A DNA stretch of 64,000 nt, taken from Anaerolineae bacterium UTCFX1 (lineage in GTDB: Bacteria; Chloroflexota; Anaerolineae; Anaerolineales; Villigracilaceae). The translations under genes were made by a program, and so were the position numbers. This document shows positions 8,424-16,718 of the stretch, in pieces. The DNA lies in the NCBI GenBank assembly GCA_002050275.1, contig MWTB01000019.1:112549-176548 (forward strand), read 5' to 3'. Under the pieces are notes generated by a model. It was not told where the DNA came from. It saw only the letters and a list, made by a program, of their open reading frames with translations, and did not search any database. Position 1 is the first letter of the stretch. Each line of letters opens with the position of its first letter.

Positions 8424-10417
8424 GGATTGCAACCTGTCAATTCGAAAATTTCCTTCAAAGCGTCGTCGCGTTCTTCGCTCGAAGGCGTTTCCGCTTCGAT
8501 ACGCTTCCATAATTTACAGAGGAGCGGATCAACGTAACTCTTTGAGACTCGGTGCGCTTCTTTAGACAGTTGAATCGCATCATCCCATTTATCCGCATGA
8601 GCATAACCCTCGATGAACACGAACAACTCAACAGGGTTATTGAAATGTTCATTTAAACTGAAGGCATCTTTGGCGAGACGATTCACTTCGTCCCAATCTC
8701 CGAACTGACGGGCGAGTTCCGCTTTTTGGAAATAGTAACACCATCCATGCGAAGTTTCGACGCCGTAGAATGCAGGCGGCGCCGAAACTGGCTCGCGCAG
8801 AATCCGTTGGGGGTTGGATAATGCCGAGGCTTGGCGCATCAGGCTGAAGTCCGAAATGAAACGGTTGTTCGAGTCAAGATCAGGATCGAGCAGGCGGAGA
8901 CAAAACGGAGGGGCATAGTAAAAGGCGAGCGCGTCCGATGTGTTGCCATGAAATTTTCCCGCCGTGTAATTATAGGTAACAGACATGTTCGGATCGAGCG
9001 AAGGGAGCGATCCGCCGAGGCGATTGACGGGATAGAAGAGCGCGTACTTGATGTGGTCGGCGGAGGGGTTTGAATCGTAAATCCAGTTCACCGCGGCGCT
9101 GATGGAGTTGTCGGCGGAAAACTCGAGGCTCTCGTTCATCAACACGAGCGTGTCGGGTTCGATGCTTGGGGCGCGCCATTGCATTTGCCAGAAAAGATTT
9201 TTTTGCGATTCCCAATCGCGGAGATAATCCACCGACCAGAGGAATTGCCTGCCCGCCGAAAGCGCAACGATGAGGACAGCGACAACATATTTGATGCGCG
9301 CGGGGAGAAGTTGAATCAACCCGATGAGAAAAAAACACGCGCCGAACATGAACGATAACAACGCGCGGTTGGCGGGAAAGCCGAGAGTGACGGGAAGATT
9401 CGTCACCCAATACGGAACGCCGCCGAGCAACAGCATGACCGCGCCGAGCGCAATGAACCACAGCGATTCGTGTTTTGCGTTCGTTGATTCATTTTCTTTG
9501 AGGCGTGCGATGATGAAGACACACGCGCCGACGAGGAGAACAACGACAATGTACAACGCGCTCGTGCGGATTCCGTTGATGTTGGGATTCGGGAATTGGA
9601 AAATTTGAATCCACGCGCCGACCGCCGCAGACCAGAGACTCGTTAGCACGTGTTGAACAAGTTGTGTGATGGTTTCGATGGGTGCGCGAACGACTTCTTC
9701 GGTGAGGCTGTAGCCGAAGCCTGGATGACTGTACACTAGCGAGCGATACAGCAAGACGAAGATGATGACGCCGAGGTAGGGAATCCACGCTTTGAGTGTT
9801 TTGACGATCCGTTCGCGGAGCGTCAGCGGTTCGTCGCGCAGGGAGGCGAACAGCACGATAGGACGCATGAATTCGAGCAGGAAGAAATATTCGAACATCA
9901 AAAGATGCGCCGCAGAAAAGATCATCGCGGGGATGGTCTTGCCGCGCAGCATCAAGTAAAACGAGATCAGCAAAAAGAAAAGGACGATGAAGAAGTGCGA
10001 GTACACATAACTCACCCACTGCTGGTTGAAGCCAGGATACAACAAAACGAACAGCGAAAGGAAGAAGGCGGCAGGCTTGCGATTTGGAAGCAGTCGTGCC
10101 ATCATCAAATAGAACACGGCGACTCCCGCCCAACGCCAGAACATGGCGAACAGTTGCCAAACGGCGGGATTCGCGGGCAAGATGAATCCCGTCAATTGAT
10201 AGAGTAACGCCCAGACGGGACGCGAATCGGAGAAATATTTTGTCGTGGCGGCGGTTCCCAGTTCGTAGCGAATCCACGAGATGGGCTGGTCGTCCCAGTA
10301 AAAGCCCAGCCGCCAGAAGGATAATCCGTAGGCGAGGACGGTTACGATGAGCAAGACAAGAGGGATGGCAAATGGGCGCGACGCGAAGGTTGATATCCGC
10401 TGTTGGAAATTTTTCAT
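8420..10417 (-). CDS. Polytopic membrane protein, GT-C-like, first of a tandem pair
   Basis: A 665-residue polytopic membrane protein with the same plan as its downstream paralogue: a single helix near residues 16-34, the loop motif GFYWDDQPISW with paired aspartates, many hydrophobic helices to about residue 400, and a soluble tail containing APPFCLRLLDPD and GWCYYFQKAELARQFGDWDEV. The tail ends with a helical stretch that resembles TPR-like packing. The gene is translationally coupled to the next by a four-base overlap. Function is unknown; a membrane glycosyltransferase is a reasonable guess because of the acidic pair and the glycan genes nearby. Confidence 0.7.
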   Translation of the reverse strand: MKNFQQRISTFASRPFAIPLVLLIVTVLAYGLSFWRLGFYWDDQPISWIRYELGTAATTKYFSDSRPVWALLYQLTGFILPANPAVWQLFAMFWRWAGVAVFYLMMARLLPNRKPAAFFLSLFVLLYPGFNQQWVSYVYSHFFIVLFFLLISFYLMLRGKTIPAMIFSAAHLLMFEYFFLLEFMRPIVLFASLRDEPLTLRERIVKTLKAWIPYLGVIIFVLLYRSLVYSHPGFGYSLTEEVVRAPIETITQLVQHVLTSLWSAAVGAWIQIFQFPNPNINGIRTSALYIVVVLLVGACVFIIARLKENESTNAKHESLWFIALGAVMLLLGGVPYWVTNLPVTLGFPANRALLSFMFGACFFLIGLIQLLPARIKYVVAVLIVALSAGRQFLWSVDYLRDWESQKNLFWQMQWRAPSIEPDTLVLMNESLEFSADNSISAAVNWIYDSNPSADHIKYALFYPVNRLGGSLPSLDPNMSVTYNYTAGKFHGNTSDALAFYYAPPFCLRLLDPDLDSNNRFISDFSLMRQASALSNPQRILREPVSAPPAFYGVETSHGWCYYFQKAELARQFGDWDEVNRLAKDAFSLNEHFNNPVELFVFIEGYAHADKWDDAIQLSKEAHRVSKSYVDPLLCKLWKRIEAETPSSEERDDALKEIFELTGCNP

Positions 10418-10547
10418 GGATGGGTATATCTTATCGTGAAATCTTCGGTTTGGTGATGGCTGGTTCGGAGTTGGAGGGTTGTTTCAGGTGTACAATAGCA
10501 GGGGATAAACAAGGTAAAAAGGTATTCCATCCCGTAGAAGGTAATAC

Positions 10548-11243
10548 ATGCCTAAAAACACAATGACTTTAAGCAAGTTTACAAAATCGTTCGATAAATT
10601 AAAATCAAAAAATTGGGTTAAATCGAAACGTAAAGGCGCAACTGGCATCGGGCATACATTAGAAAAGTTAATCGGCTTGCCCGAAAATAACATTGCATCA
10701 CCAGATTTAGGAGAAATAGAACTTAAAGCGCATCGTATAAATTCATCTTCGATGATTACACTTTTTACATTTAATCGTAAAGTATGGAAGATGAAGCCAC
10801 TTGACGCTATAAAGAAATACGGGACACCTGATGGAAACGGGAGACTTGGCTTGTATTTTACGATGTCACGCACTCCAAATAGCACGGGCTTATTTTTACA
10901 CATTGAAAGTGAAACAATATCAACTCGTCATGTGTCTGGAGAAATTATTGCTGAATGGCAACTGCAAGTATTAGCGGAAAGGTTTATAGAGAAGATTCCA
11001 GCATTAATCCTAGTTAGTGCATTTAGCGAAATGCGAGGCGATGATGAATGGTTCAAATTTGACAGAGCGCAATTTCTGACGGGAACTTCCGCAGAGATCA
11101 TTCGAAGTCAAATTTTAGCGGGAAATATTCTTGTTGATTTACGATTACACGACAAAATAACAAGCGCACGCAATCACGGAACAGGTTTTCGAGCGCATGA
11201 AGACAAACTGCCTTTGCTGTTTCAAACCGTGAAGGATTTGTAA
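10548..11243 (+). CDS. MvaI/BcnI-family type II restriction endonuclease
   Basis: A 231-residue protein resembling the monomeric MvaI/BcnI restriction enzymes. The motif D53-x4-E58-x-K60 (SPDLGEIELKAH) has the same spacing as the D-x4-E-x-K active site of MvaI, preceded by GIGHTLEKLIG. The MvaI family cuts CCNGG-type sites, so a CCWGG or CCSGG target is possible but not shown by the sequence. The stop is two bases before the start of a DNA methyltransferase gene, completing a restriction-modification pair. Base composition is clearly more AT-rich than the flanking chromosome, which suggests horizontal transfer. Confidence 0.8.
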   Translation: MPKNTMTLSKFTKSFDKLKSKNWVKSKRKGATGIGHTLEKLIGLPENNIASPDLGEIELKAHRINSSSMITLFTFNRKVWKMKPLDAIKKYGTPDGNGRLGLYFTMSRTPNSTGLFLHIESETISTRHVSGEIIAEWQLQVLAERFIEKIPALILVSAFSEMRGDDEWFKFDRAQFLTGTSAEIIRSQILAGNILVDLRLHDKITSARNHGTGFRAHEDKLPLLFQTVKDL

Positions 11244-11245
11244 TT

Positions 11246-12616
11246 ATGTTAAAGGCTACCCAGTTAGGCTTTATTGAATCGCCCAAACAAGAAAAAAATA
11301 ACGATGATTGGACATTTAACGGCGCTTCAACTAGAGAATTAACACATTGCTACCATGATTATCCAGCCAGAATGATTCCACAAGTTGCTGGGAAATTGCT
11401 AGATTTATTTGGCATCTCCGCTAAATCGCTTTTCGATCCGTATTCTGGAAGTGGAACTTCTTTAGTCGAATCTAGCATTAGGGGAATTAATGGTTTCGGA
11501 ACTGATCTCAATCCACTGGCACGGCTTATTGCGAAAGCAAAAACAACAACGCCTAAAGTTGAACTGCTTGAAAAGCAAATAACCATCTATAACAAGATGG
11601 TTTTAGATGAGAAATTGCGAAAACTAAAAGAAACACAAGAAATCTACGGAATAACTCGATTAGATTTTTGGTTCAAGCCCGAGGTTATTGAAAAATTATT
11701 GAGGCTTCGGAAATTTATCAACAATATTGAAAATATGGAAGTTCGCTTGTTTTTTCAAGTCGCCTTTAGCGAAACGGTTCGAGATAGTTCAAACACTCGA
11801 AATGAAGAATTTAAGTTATACAGATACAGCGAAGAGAAGTTAGGAAAATTTAATCCCGATGTTTATGGAATAATGGCGTCAAAACTCCAAAGAAATTTGG
11901 ACGGATACAAAAAATACAAATCCATTATTGATAATCTCAAGCATCATCCAAAAGCAAACGTTTTTGATTTCAATACAGTTGAGGGAATACCCGTAAGCTG
12001 TATTTCTCCTGAAAGTATTGATATTGTCGTGACTTCTCCCCCTTACGGCGATTCGGGTACAACCGTCGCGTATGGACAATATTCGCGTTTATCTGCGGCT
12101 TGGCTTGAACTTGAAGAGCCTGACAAAATTGACCGTAAATTAATGGGCGGTAGAACGCTCAAAGAATTTCCTTCTTTCCCTAGCAAGTCATTAAACACCG
12201 CTATCGATGAAATAAGAAACTCTGACGAAAAACGCGCCCGTGAAGTAGCGTCTTTTTACGTAGATTTACTTGGCTCAATTTCGAATGTCGCTAAAGTTAT
12301 AAAGAAAAATGGTTATGCTTGCTATGTGGTTGGAAACAGGAAAGTAAAGGGTGTAGTTTTACCAACAGATATAGCGGTAAAAAACTTTTTTGAACATTAC
12401 GGTTATGAATATGTAAATACTTTTATTCGTTCGATACCGAATAAGCGTATGCCCTCGAAAAACAGTCCTACTAATGCGGTAGGAGTTCTTGACAGCACAA
12501 TGACTCAAGAATACATTGTGGTTATGAAGCACAATTCCGTAAGATTGATTAAAGAAAGAAAAACTTTGTATCATTCTAAAGTTATTAAGGCGGGCACTCG
12601 CTCCCGCAAACAATGA
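11246..12616 (+). CDS. DNA methyltransferase (N4-cytosine/N6-adenine class), R-M partner
   Basis: A 456-residue amino-methyltransferase. AdoMet motif I is FDPYSGSGTSLVES near residue 70, followed by GTDLNPLARL, and catalytic motif IV is TSPPY near residue 262. SPPY is typical of N4-cytosine methylases. Motif I precedes motif IV. It starts two bases after the restriction endonuclease stop and would protect the same site. The gene is AT-rich like its partner. The end is followed by a hairpin at 12676. Exact base specificity cannot be read from the sequence. Confidence 0.85.
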   Translation: MLKATQLGFIESPKQEKNNDDWTFNGASTRELTHCYHDYPARMIPQVAGKLLDLFGISAKSLFDPYSGSGTSLVESSIRGINGFGTDLNPLARLIAKAKTTTPKVELLEKQITIYNKMVLDEKLRKLKETQEIYGITRLDFWFKPEVIEKLLRLRKFINNIENMEVRLFFQVAFSETVRDSSNTRNEEFKLYRYSEEKLGKFNPDVYGIMASKLQRNLDGYKKYKSIIDNLKHHPKANVFDFNTVEGIPVSCISPESIDIVVTSPPYGDSGTTVAYGQYSRLSAAWLELEEPDKIDRKLMGGRTLKEFPSFPSKSLNTAIDEIRNSDEKRAREVASFYVDLLGSISNVAKVIKKNGYACYVVGNRKVKGVVLPTDIAVKNFFEHYGYEYVNTFIRSIPNKRMPSKNSPTNAVGVLDSTMTQEYIVVMKHNSVRLIKERKTLYHSKVIKAGTRSRKQ

Positions 12617-12675
12617 GTCTTGCACAACATCAGGCCCCGTAAGAGCATCGAGATGACCATGCATTTGACATGTTG

Positions 12676-12711
12676 AAGACCTCCGAGTTTTTGAAAAAAC
12701 TCGGAGGTCTT
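12676..12711. terminator. Inverted repeat between convergent genes (copy A)
   Basis: An A+T-tipped hairpin with arms AAGACCTCCGAG and CTCGGAGGTCTT sits between the methyltransferase and the converging flippase fragment. Its stem carries T and A runs near the loop. It probably works as a bidirectional terminator, and it is part of a longer direct repeat. Confidence 0.55.
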
Positions 12712-12715
12712 GAAT

Positions 12716-12958
12716 TTAAGCGGATTTTGTATCGTCCAAGCGCGCGGAACGATCGAACCAGTAGATGATTCCCCCCGCGAGACTGCCCGCTAGACCCAGC
12801 GCGAACACGGTCAACGAGAAGGCGACCGCATCCGCGGAGGTGATGCCCCACGAGGCGGCGAAGATGACGAACACGCTCTCGCGGATGCCAATCCCGTTGA
12901 ACGAAAGCGGCAGGAGGATCGCCAGATATAACAAAGGGACGAAGAGCATCAAGTCGGT
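12716..12958 (-). pseudogene. Truncated duplicate of the flippase-like gene C-terminus
   Basis: The minus-strand frame ending at 12716 reproduces the last 82 or so residues of the flippase-like protein encoded at 13903-14904, with six substitutions in 82 residues and the same tail ending RSARLDD-x-KSA. Upstream of 12958 the frame runs on into unrelated sequence without the N-terminal three quarters of the family. It is therefore a gene fragment. The conserved frame and mostly conservative changes suggest the duplication is fairly recent or came from a diverged allele. Confidence 0.8.
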
Positions 12959-13108
12959 ATACTTGGGTATTATTTCGTAATGAATTCTTTTTTTCTCATG
13001 GAAGTTAATCTTTCCACAAACGCCGCCCAGAGTGGGGAAGGCTCTCCCCGAAATCTGTTTTTCGATAGCCTCGTTGCACGACGCTCGGCGCAATAAGCGA
13101 AAAAACTA

Positions 13109-13137
13109 TTGCGCATTTATTAGCAATGTGCTAATAT
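13109..13137 (+). promoter_or_regulatory. Candidate toxin-antitoxin promoter with internal palindrome
   Basis: TTGCGC (13109-13114) and TAATAT (13132-13137) are 17 bases apart. The perfect inverted repeat ATTAGCA-ATG-TGCTAAT (13119-13135) fills the spacer and touches the -10 box, a position that suits an autorepressing Xre antitoxin. A second inverted repeat, GCGCAATA/TATTGCGC (13088-13095, 13107-13114), lies just upstream. Confidence 0.5.
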
Positions 13138-13143
13138 TGAAGT

Positions 13144-13401
13144 GTGTACAAAATAATCTACACGACCCAAGCCACTAAATCATTGCTCAACATGCCTCGA
13201 AACACTGCAAAACTAATTCGAGAAAAAATAGAGCAAGTTGCCGCCGACCCATTTTCATCCATCCCAAATGCAAAAAAACTTCAAGGTAGAGATGGTTATC
13301 GTTTACGAGTTGGAGATTGGCGAGTCATTTACGAAGTCAATAAAAAAGAAATAACGATTATTGTTTTAAAAGTTGCCCCCAGAGGCGAGGTGTATCGATG
13401 A
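13144..13401 (+). CDS. RelE/ParE-superfamily toxin
   Basis: An 85-residue protein of the RelE/ParE type II toxin superfamily. It opens with YKIIYTTQATKSLL, has the central LQGRDGYRLRVGDWRVIYEV segment characteristic of RelE-like mRNA interferases, and ends VLKVAPRGEVYR. The start is GTG at 13144: an in-frame TGA at 13138 excludes anything earlier. The -10-like TAATAT is only six bases upstream, so the transcript may be leaderless. Its stop overlaps the antitoxin start by four bases (ATGA). Toxin-first order is common for RelE/HigB with an Xre antitoxin. Confidence 0.82.
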   Translation: MYKIIYTTQATKSLLNMPRNTAKLIREKIEQVAADPFSSIPNAKKLQGRDGYRLRVGDWRVIYEVNKKEITIIVLKVAPRGEVYR

Positions 13402-13781
13402 GCGTTCAAATAATCAAACAAGACGATAAGCCTGAATGGGCTGTTGTTCCCTACGAGGCTTATTTGGAACTCGTAGAAAAAGCCGAAATGCTGCTTGATG
13501 TTCAAGATTATGACAGCGCAAAGGCTTCCTTACAGCGCGGCGATGATGAATTAATTCCCAGCGAAATTGTTTACGCCATTCTTGATGGAGAAAATGCTAT
13601 CAAGGTTTGGCGTGAGTTTCGTGAAATATCTCAACAAGAATTAGCGGAAAAAGCAGGAATTAGCGTTCCATATTTATCGCAGTTAGAAACGAATAAACGC
13701 ACAGGCTCAATCGAAGTTTTATCAGCCATCGCCAAGACGCTCAATGTTTCTCTTGAAAACATAGTTCCTGCGCAGTCATAA
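13398..13781 (+). CDS. Xre/HigA-like helix-turn-helix antitoxin
   Basis: A 127-residue antitoxin-like protein. The N-terminal 65 residues resemble the dimerisation and toxin-neutralising part of PHD/RelB-like proteins (AVVPYEAYLELVEKAE). The C-terminal half is an Xre-type helix-turn-helix, VWREFREISQQELAEKAG followed by SVPYLSQLETNKR. It overlaps the toxin gene by four bases, so the pair is co-translated. It probably represses its own promoter at the palindrome 13119-13135. The pair is AT-rich and lies between two copies of the flippase 3' end, which suggests insertion. Confidence 0.82.
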   Translation: MSVQIIKQDDKPEWAVVPYEAYLELVEKAEMLLDVQDYDSAKASLQRGDDELIPSEIVYAILDGENAIKVWREFREISQQELAEKAGISVPYLSQLETNKRTGSIEVLSAIAKTLNVSLENIVPAQS

Positions 13782-13864
13782 AGAGCAGTCGAACACAGCA
13801 TACTAAGAAACAAGAACACCAGTAGATTCTGACTTTTCCTACTTCCAAGCAGAGTTCGAATCAA

Positions 13865-13898
13865 AAGGCCTCCGAGTTTTTGAAAACTCGGAGGCCTT
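13865..13898. terminator. Inverted repeat between convergent genes (copy B)
   Basis: A perfect 16-base-pair hairpin with arms beginning AAGGCCTCCGAG (13865-13880 with 13883-13898). It lies between the antitoxin gene and the converging flippase gene. It probably serves as a bidirectional terminator. Confidence 0.6.
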
Positions 13899-14144
13899 GG
13901 ATTCAAGCGGATTTTATATCGTCCAAACGCGCGGAACGATCGAACCAGTAGATGACTCCCCCAACGAGACTGCCCGCCAGACCCAAGGCGAACACCATCA
14001 ACGAGAAGACGACCGCGTCGGCGGAGGTGATGCCCCACGAGGCGGCGAAGATGACGAACACGCTCTCGCGGATGCCGATCCCGTTGAACGATAGCGGCAA
14101 AAGGATCGCCAGATACAACAAGGGAACGAAGAGCATCAAGTCGG
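13865..14144. repeat. Direct repeat copy B (native flippase 3' end)
   Basis: This is the partner of 12676-12958. Here it is the genuine 3' end of an intact gene, so this copy is probably ancestral. Confidence 0.85.
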
Positions 14145-14904
14145 TGAATTTGACGGGCAGTTGAATGGCGACGCCGATCACCCAAAACGAAAATATGTCG
14201 AGCAGTTGAACGGCGAAAGAAATGAGGAAGACGAGCGCCAACACACCTGGGTGACTCACTTTGAATCGGAAGCTAAGCGCCCAATCTTTCAGTCGAAATT
14301 TTTCAGCGAACGGGAAGCGGGCTACAAAATTTTCAGCCCAGCGTCCGAACGCGGGAAGCGTGGAGACGGTGACGATGCCCGTCAATGCGAGGAACACTCC
14401 GCCGAGTAACAGCCAGAAGACCCAGTCGCGGGCGGGATCAAAGCGGGAGGAAAGCGCGAGCAATCCCAACGTCACGAGAGAACCGTAGCTGAGGGCGCGC
14501 TCGTAAAAAATGGTGGCGGCGACAGACTCCACTTTGCCAGTGTCGCGTCCGCCTGAGTAGAGTCGAAACGCGTCGCCGCCGATACTTCCAGGGAGGAAGT
14601 TGTTGAAGAACAAGCCGATCAGAATCTGGCGGAGGAGGACGCCGTAGGCTTGAGTCAAATCCCACGCTTTGAGGAGGATTTTCCAGCGTATCGCTTGCAG
14701 ACTTAGCGAGAGGTAATACAAAAAAAAGAACGCCAGCAACATCAGCGGGTTGATGCGGCTGAACGCGCGCGCGATCTCAGTGAACGCGGAGAGGCGGATC
14801 AAATAGGCAAGCAGTAACGCGCTGACGACGATGCGGAGCGCCAGCGAAACAGCGGGCTTGCGGACGAAGTTCCAGACGCGGACGGTGGGCGAATCGTTTT
14901 GCAT
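13903..14904 (-). CDS. Flippase-like integral membrane protein (LPG synthase TM/UPF0104 family)
   Basis: A 333-residue membrane protein of the lysylphosphatidylglycerol-synthase transmembrane family, with about eight helices and no aminoacyl-transferase domain. Family features include LIGLFFNNFLPGSIGGDAFRLY near residue 95 and PLSFNGIGIRESVF near residue 270. Members are often proposed to flip lipid-linked glycans or precursors. It lies three bases downstream of a methyltransferase gene in a run of minus-strand glycan genes. Its 3' end is duplicated upstream of the toxin-antitoxin pair. Confidence 0.8.
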   Translation of the reverse strand: MQNDSPTVRVWNFVRKPAVSLALRIVVSALLLAYLIRLSAFTEIARAFSRINPLMLLAFFFLYYLSLSLQAIRWKILLKAWDLTQAYGVLLRQILIGLFFNNFLPGSIGGDAFRLYSGGRDTGKVESVAATIFYERALSYGSLVTLGLLALSSRFDPARDWVFWLLLGGVFLALTGIVTVSTLPAFGRWAENFVARFPFAEKFRLKDWALSFRFKVSHPGVLALVFLISFAVQLLDIFSFWVIGVAIQLPVKFTDLMLFVPLLYLAILLPLSFNGIGIRESVFVIFAASWGITSADAVVFSLMVFALGLAGSLVGGVIYWFDRSARLDDIKSA

Positions 14905-14907
14905 GAC

Positions 14908-15594
14908 TCAGTCAGCGGGCTCCAATTGAAAGACGAAACCCTCGCGCGCTTCATAGACAACTTTGAAACGTGGACTTTTAGCGAACGCCATGTTGCCCTG
15001 CGGATGCAAATGCACCACCCAAATCTCGCGCGGCGATTGATCACAAGACTTCAATATATTGCCGATGACTTTCGTGGTCAACTCTTCGTTGAACGGGTTG
15101 GAGAAGAACAACAAGTTCGCGTCGGCGGGAATCGCGTACTCCGATGCGTCCATGTGGAGTATCTCGAATTCGGCTTTGCTTTTGGAGCGTGATTTGAAAA
15201 TTTCCAGATTCTTGCGATTGACTTCGACCAGCTCGATGGAAAATTCCACGCCGATGATCTTGCGGAAGCCTCGCTCCGCCGCCATGAACATGGCTTTGCC
15301 TTTACCGCTTCCGAAATCCACGAAACAACTTTTGGAGGGGTCCACTTGCGCGTGAGAGATCATCTTTTGGAAGATGTAGGCGTTCGTCCCCTCGTAATAA
15401 TTCCCAACGGATTTATTTTGCGAATCGATCTTCAACGTATCGAGTTGCGCGGTGTTGATCGTGTCAATTTTGTAGCGCATATCGAACAGCAGGTCGGAAA
15501 CGATATACCGAAACGTGGTCACAACGCCAACCTTGCGAAAGTTGCGAAAGACTTTTTTGATATTTTCAACGTTGACGATCTCGAAAGCAGGCAT
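14908..15594 (-). CDS. Class I SAM-dependent methyltransferase
   Basis: A 228-residue Rossmann-type methyltransferase. Motif I is FVDFGSGKGKAMFMAAERG near residue 90, followed by IIGVEFSIELVEVNRKNL, whose acidic residue would bind the ribose of AdoMet. Further on, LLFFSNPFNEEL matches the motif IV region (SNPF). Substrate is unknown. Co-location with flippase, acyltransferase and deacetylase genes suggests a sugar, lipid or surface polymer target. Confidence 0.75.
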   Translation of the reverse strand: MPAFEIVNVENIKKVFRNFRKVGVVTTFRYIVSDLLFDMRYKIDTINTAQLDTLKIDSQNKSVGNYYEGTNAYIFQKMISHAQVDPSKSCFVDFGSGKGKAMFMAAERGFRKIIGVEFSIELVEVNRKNLEIFKSRSKSKAEFEILHMDASEYAIPADANLLFFSNPFNEELTTKVIGNILKSCDQSPREIWVVHLHPQGNMAFAKSPRFKVVYEAREGFVFQLEPAD

Positions 15595-15618
15595 GTTTTG
15601 GAAATTCCTTTTATCGGA

Positions 15619-15675
15619 TTAACGTAGCGCAGACTTCAGTCTGCCTGAAAATGCGCGGACTGAAGTCCGCGTTAC
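15619..15675. repeat. REP-like paired palindromes
   Basis: Two short palindromes, GCAGACT-TC-AGTCTGC and GCGGACT-GA-AGTCCGC, face each other ten bases apart with TAACG/CGTTA ends. The whole unit forms a larger imperfect inverted repeat. It lies between two minus-strand genes and resembles a REP/BIME element that may also serve as a processing or termination signal. Confidence 0.65.
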
Positions 15676-15680
15676 CGAGT

Positions 15681-16718
15681 CTAAATAAAAAATCGAATCG
15701 CGGGCGAGAGGAACGCGGTCACTACGCCCGACGGAAGTTTGGAAATGATCTTGCGCGTCCAGCCGACTCGATCGAAGAGTCGCGGCGAAGGTTGTGCAGT
15801 GCGCCCTGGAACAAAATATCGGCAAGGCTCCAACATATCCGTGCCCCAGCCGCGCTTGAAATGATTCAAGCCATGATGTTCCCGCGCGGCTTCGCCCATG
15901 TTGAACCAGCGATAGCCCTCCGCGCTCGCATCCTGAATAATTTTCCAGATCAAAAAATGAGTCGGATGATGCGCGCTATCGGGCAAGACCGCCGACCAGC
16001 CATAATATACTTCATTGCGCGTCCAAAACGTGAACATCGCGCCGACAAATTTTCCGTTGACTTTCGCAAGATACACGCGCGCGTCGCCTCTCGAAAAATG
16101 ACGGAAGATCGCGCGAAACAATTTTTTTCCATGCGGGATGAATCCATGCTTGCCCGCGTAAATGCTCACATACAATTTGTGAAACGCGTCGAGAAAGTTT
16201 CCATCGCCATCCACGACGATCTCCATCGCAACAGACTTCCGCAAAATCCGTTTGTGATCTTTGCTGAAAGAATTGAAGACTTCATCGAGTCCGCGGTCGA
16301 GCGGCAGACGATAGGTGTAATCTAATTTTTCTTCATACGGAAGTAAACCCGCTTCAACCTCCGACAGGGGAACTGGCGACAACACCTCGGCATGATCCAC
16401 GCTGGAAGTTTTTTCGGCTACCGCGCTCATCAGCATGTTCAACGCCTCAGCCGAATCAGCCAGCGGACCGCAATACGTGGGGAATGGATTCGTCACGTAA
16501 TGCGCTCCCCCAATCAACGGCTTGCACAAAAAGAACGGACACACCCCGACGACCTTCTCCCCCTCCAACGCGACGAGGTGCCGCGTCTCGATGCCGTACG
16601 TTTCGCGCAAAACATTTCCCCACGCAAGGTCATGCCCAAATCGCGCATCCGCTCTCCCCGCGAGATAGGATGCGTAGCGGTCATGCAGTGATTCGTCCAA
16701 CGTCAGGACTTGGAACAT
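15681..16718 (-). CDS. FemAB-like GNAT acyltransferase 2
   Basis: A 345-residue protein of the FemAB-like/GNAT (Acetyltransf_6) type. The start ATG at 16718 shares one base with the upstream stop (TGATG), so re-initiation is expected; the longer upstream extension is unlikely. Features include SFSKDHKRILRKS near residue 170 and YYGWSAVLPDSAHHPTHFLIW near residue 265, typical of FemAB-related proteins in exopolysaccharide clusters. It is a paralogue of the gene directly upstream. It probably transfers an acyl or aminoacyl group to a surface polymer or its precursor. Confidence 0.72.
   Translation of the reverse strand: MFQVLTLDESLHDRYASYLAGRADARFGHDLAWGNVLRETYGIETRHLVALEGEKVVGVCPFFLCKPLIGGAHYVTNPFPTYCGPLADSAEALNMLMSAVAEKTSSVDHAEVLSPVPLSEVEAGLLPYEEKLDYTYRLPLDRGLDEVFNSFSKDHKRILRKSVAMEIVVDGDGNFLDAFHKLYVSIYAGKHGFIPHGKKLFRAIFRHFSRGDARVYLAKVNGKFVGAMFTFWTRNEVYYGWSAVLPDSAHHPTHFLIWKIIQDASAEGYRWFNMGEAAREHHGLNHFKRGWGTDMLEPCRYFVPGRTAQPSPRLFDRVGWTRKIISKLPSGVVTAFLSPAIRFFI

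Larger units (their letters stand above)
12676..12958. repeat. Direct repeat copy A (hairpin plus flippase 3' end)
   Basis: About 283 bases, hairpin included, match 13865-14144 in the same orientation with scattered substitutions. Homology stops abruptly after the shared CATCAAGTCGGT. The repeats flank the toxin-antitoxin pair. Confidence 0.85.

Noticed and set aside
8424..8510. N-terminal extension of the 6339-8423 membrane protein
   Set aside because: It would lie inside the upstream gene; the ATGA overlap gives a natural start.
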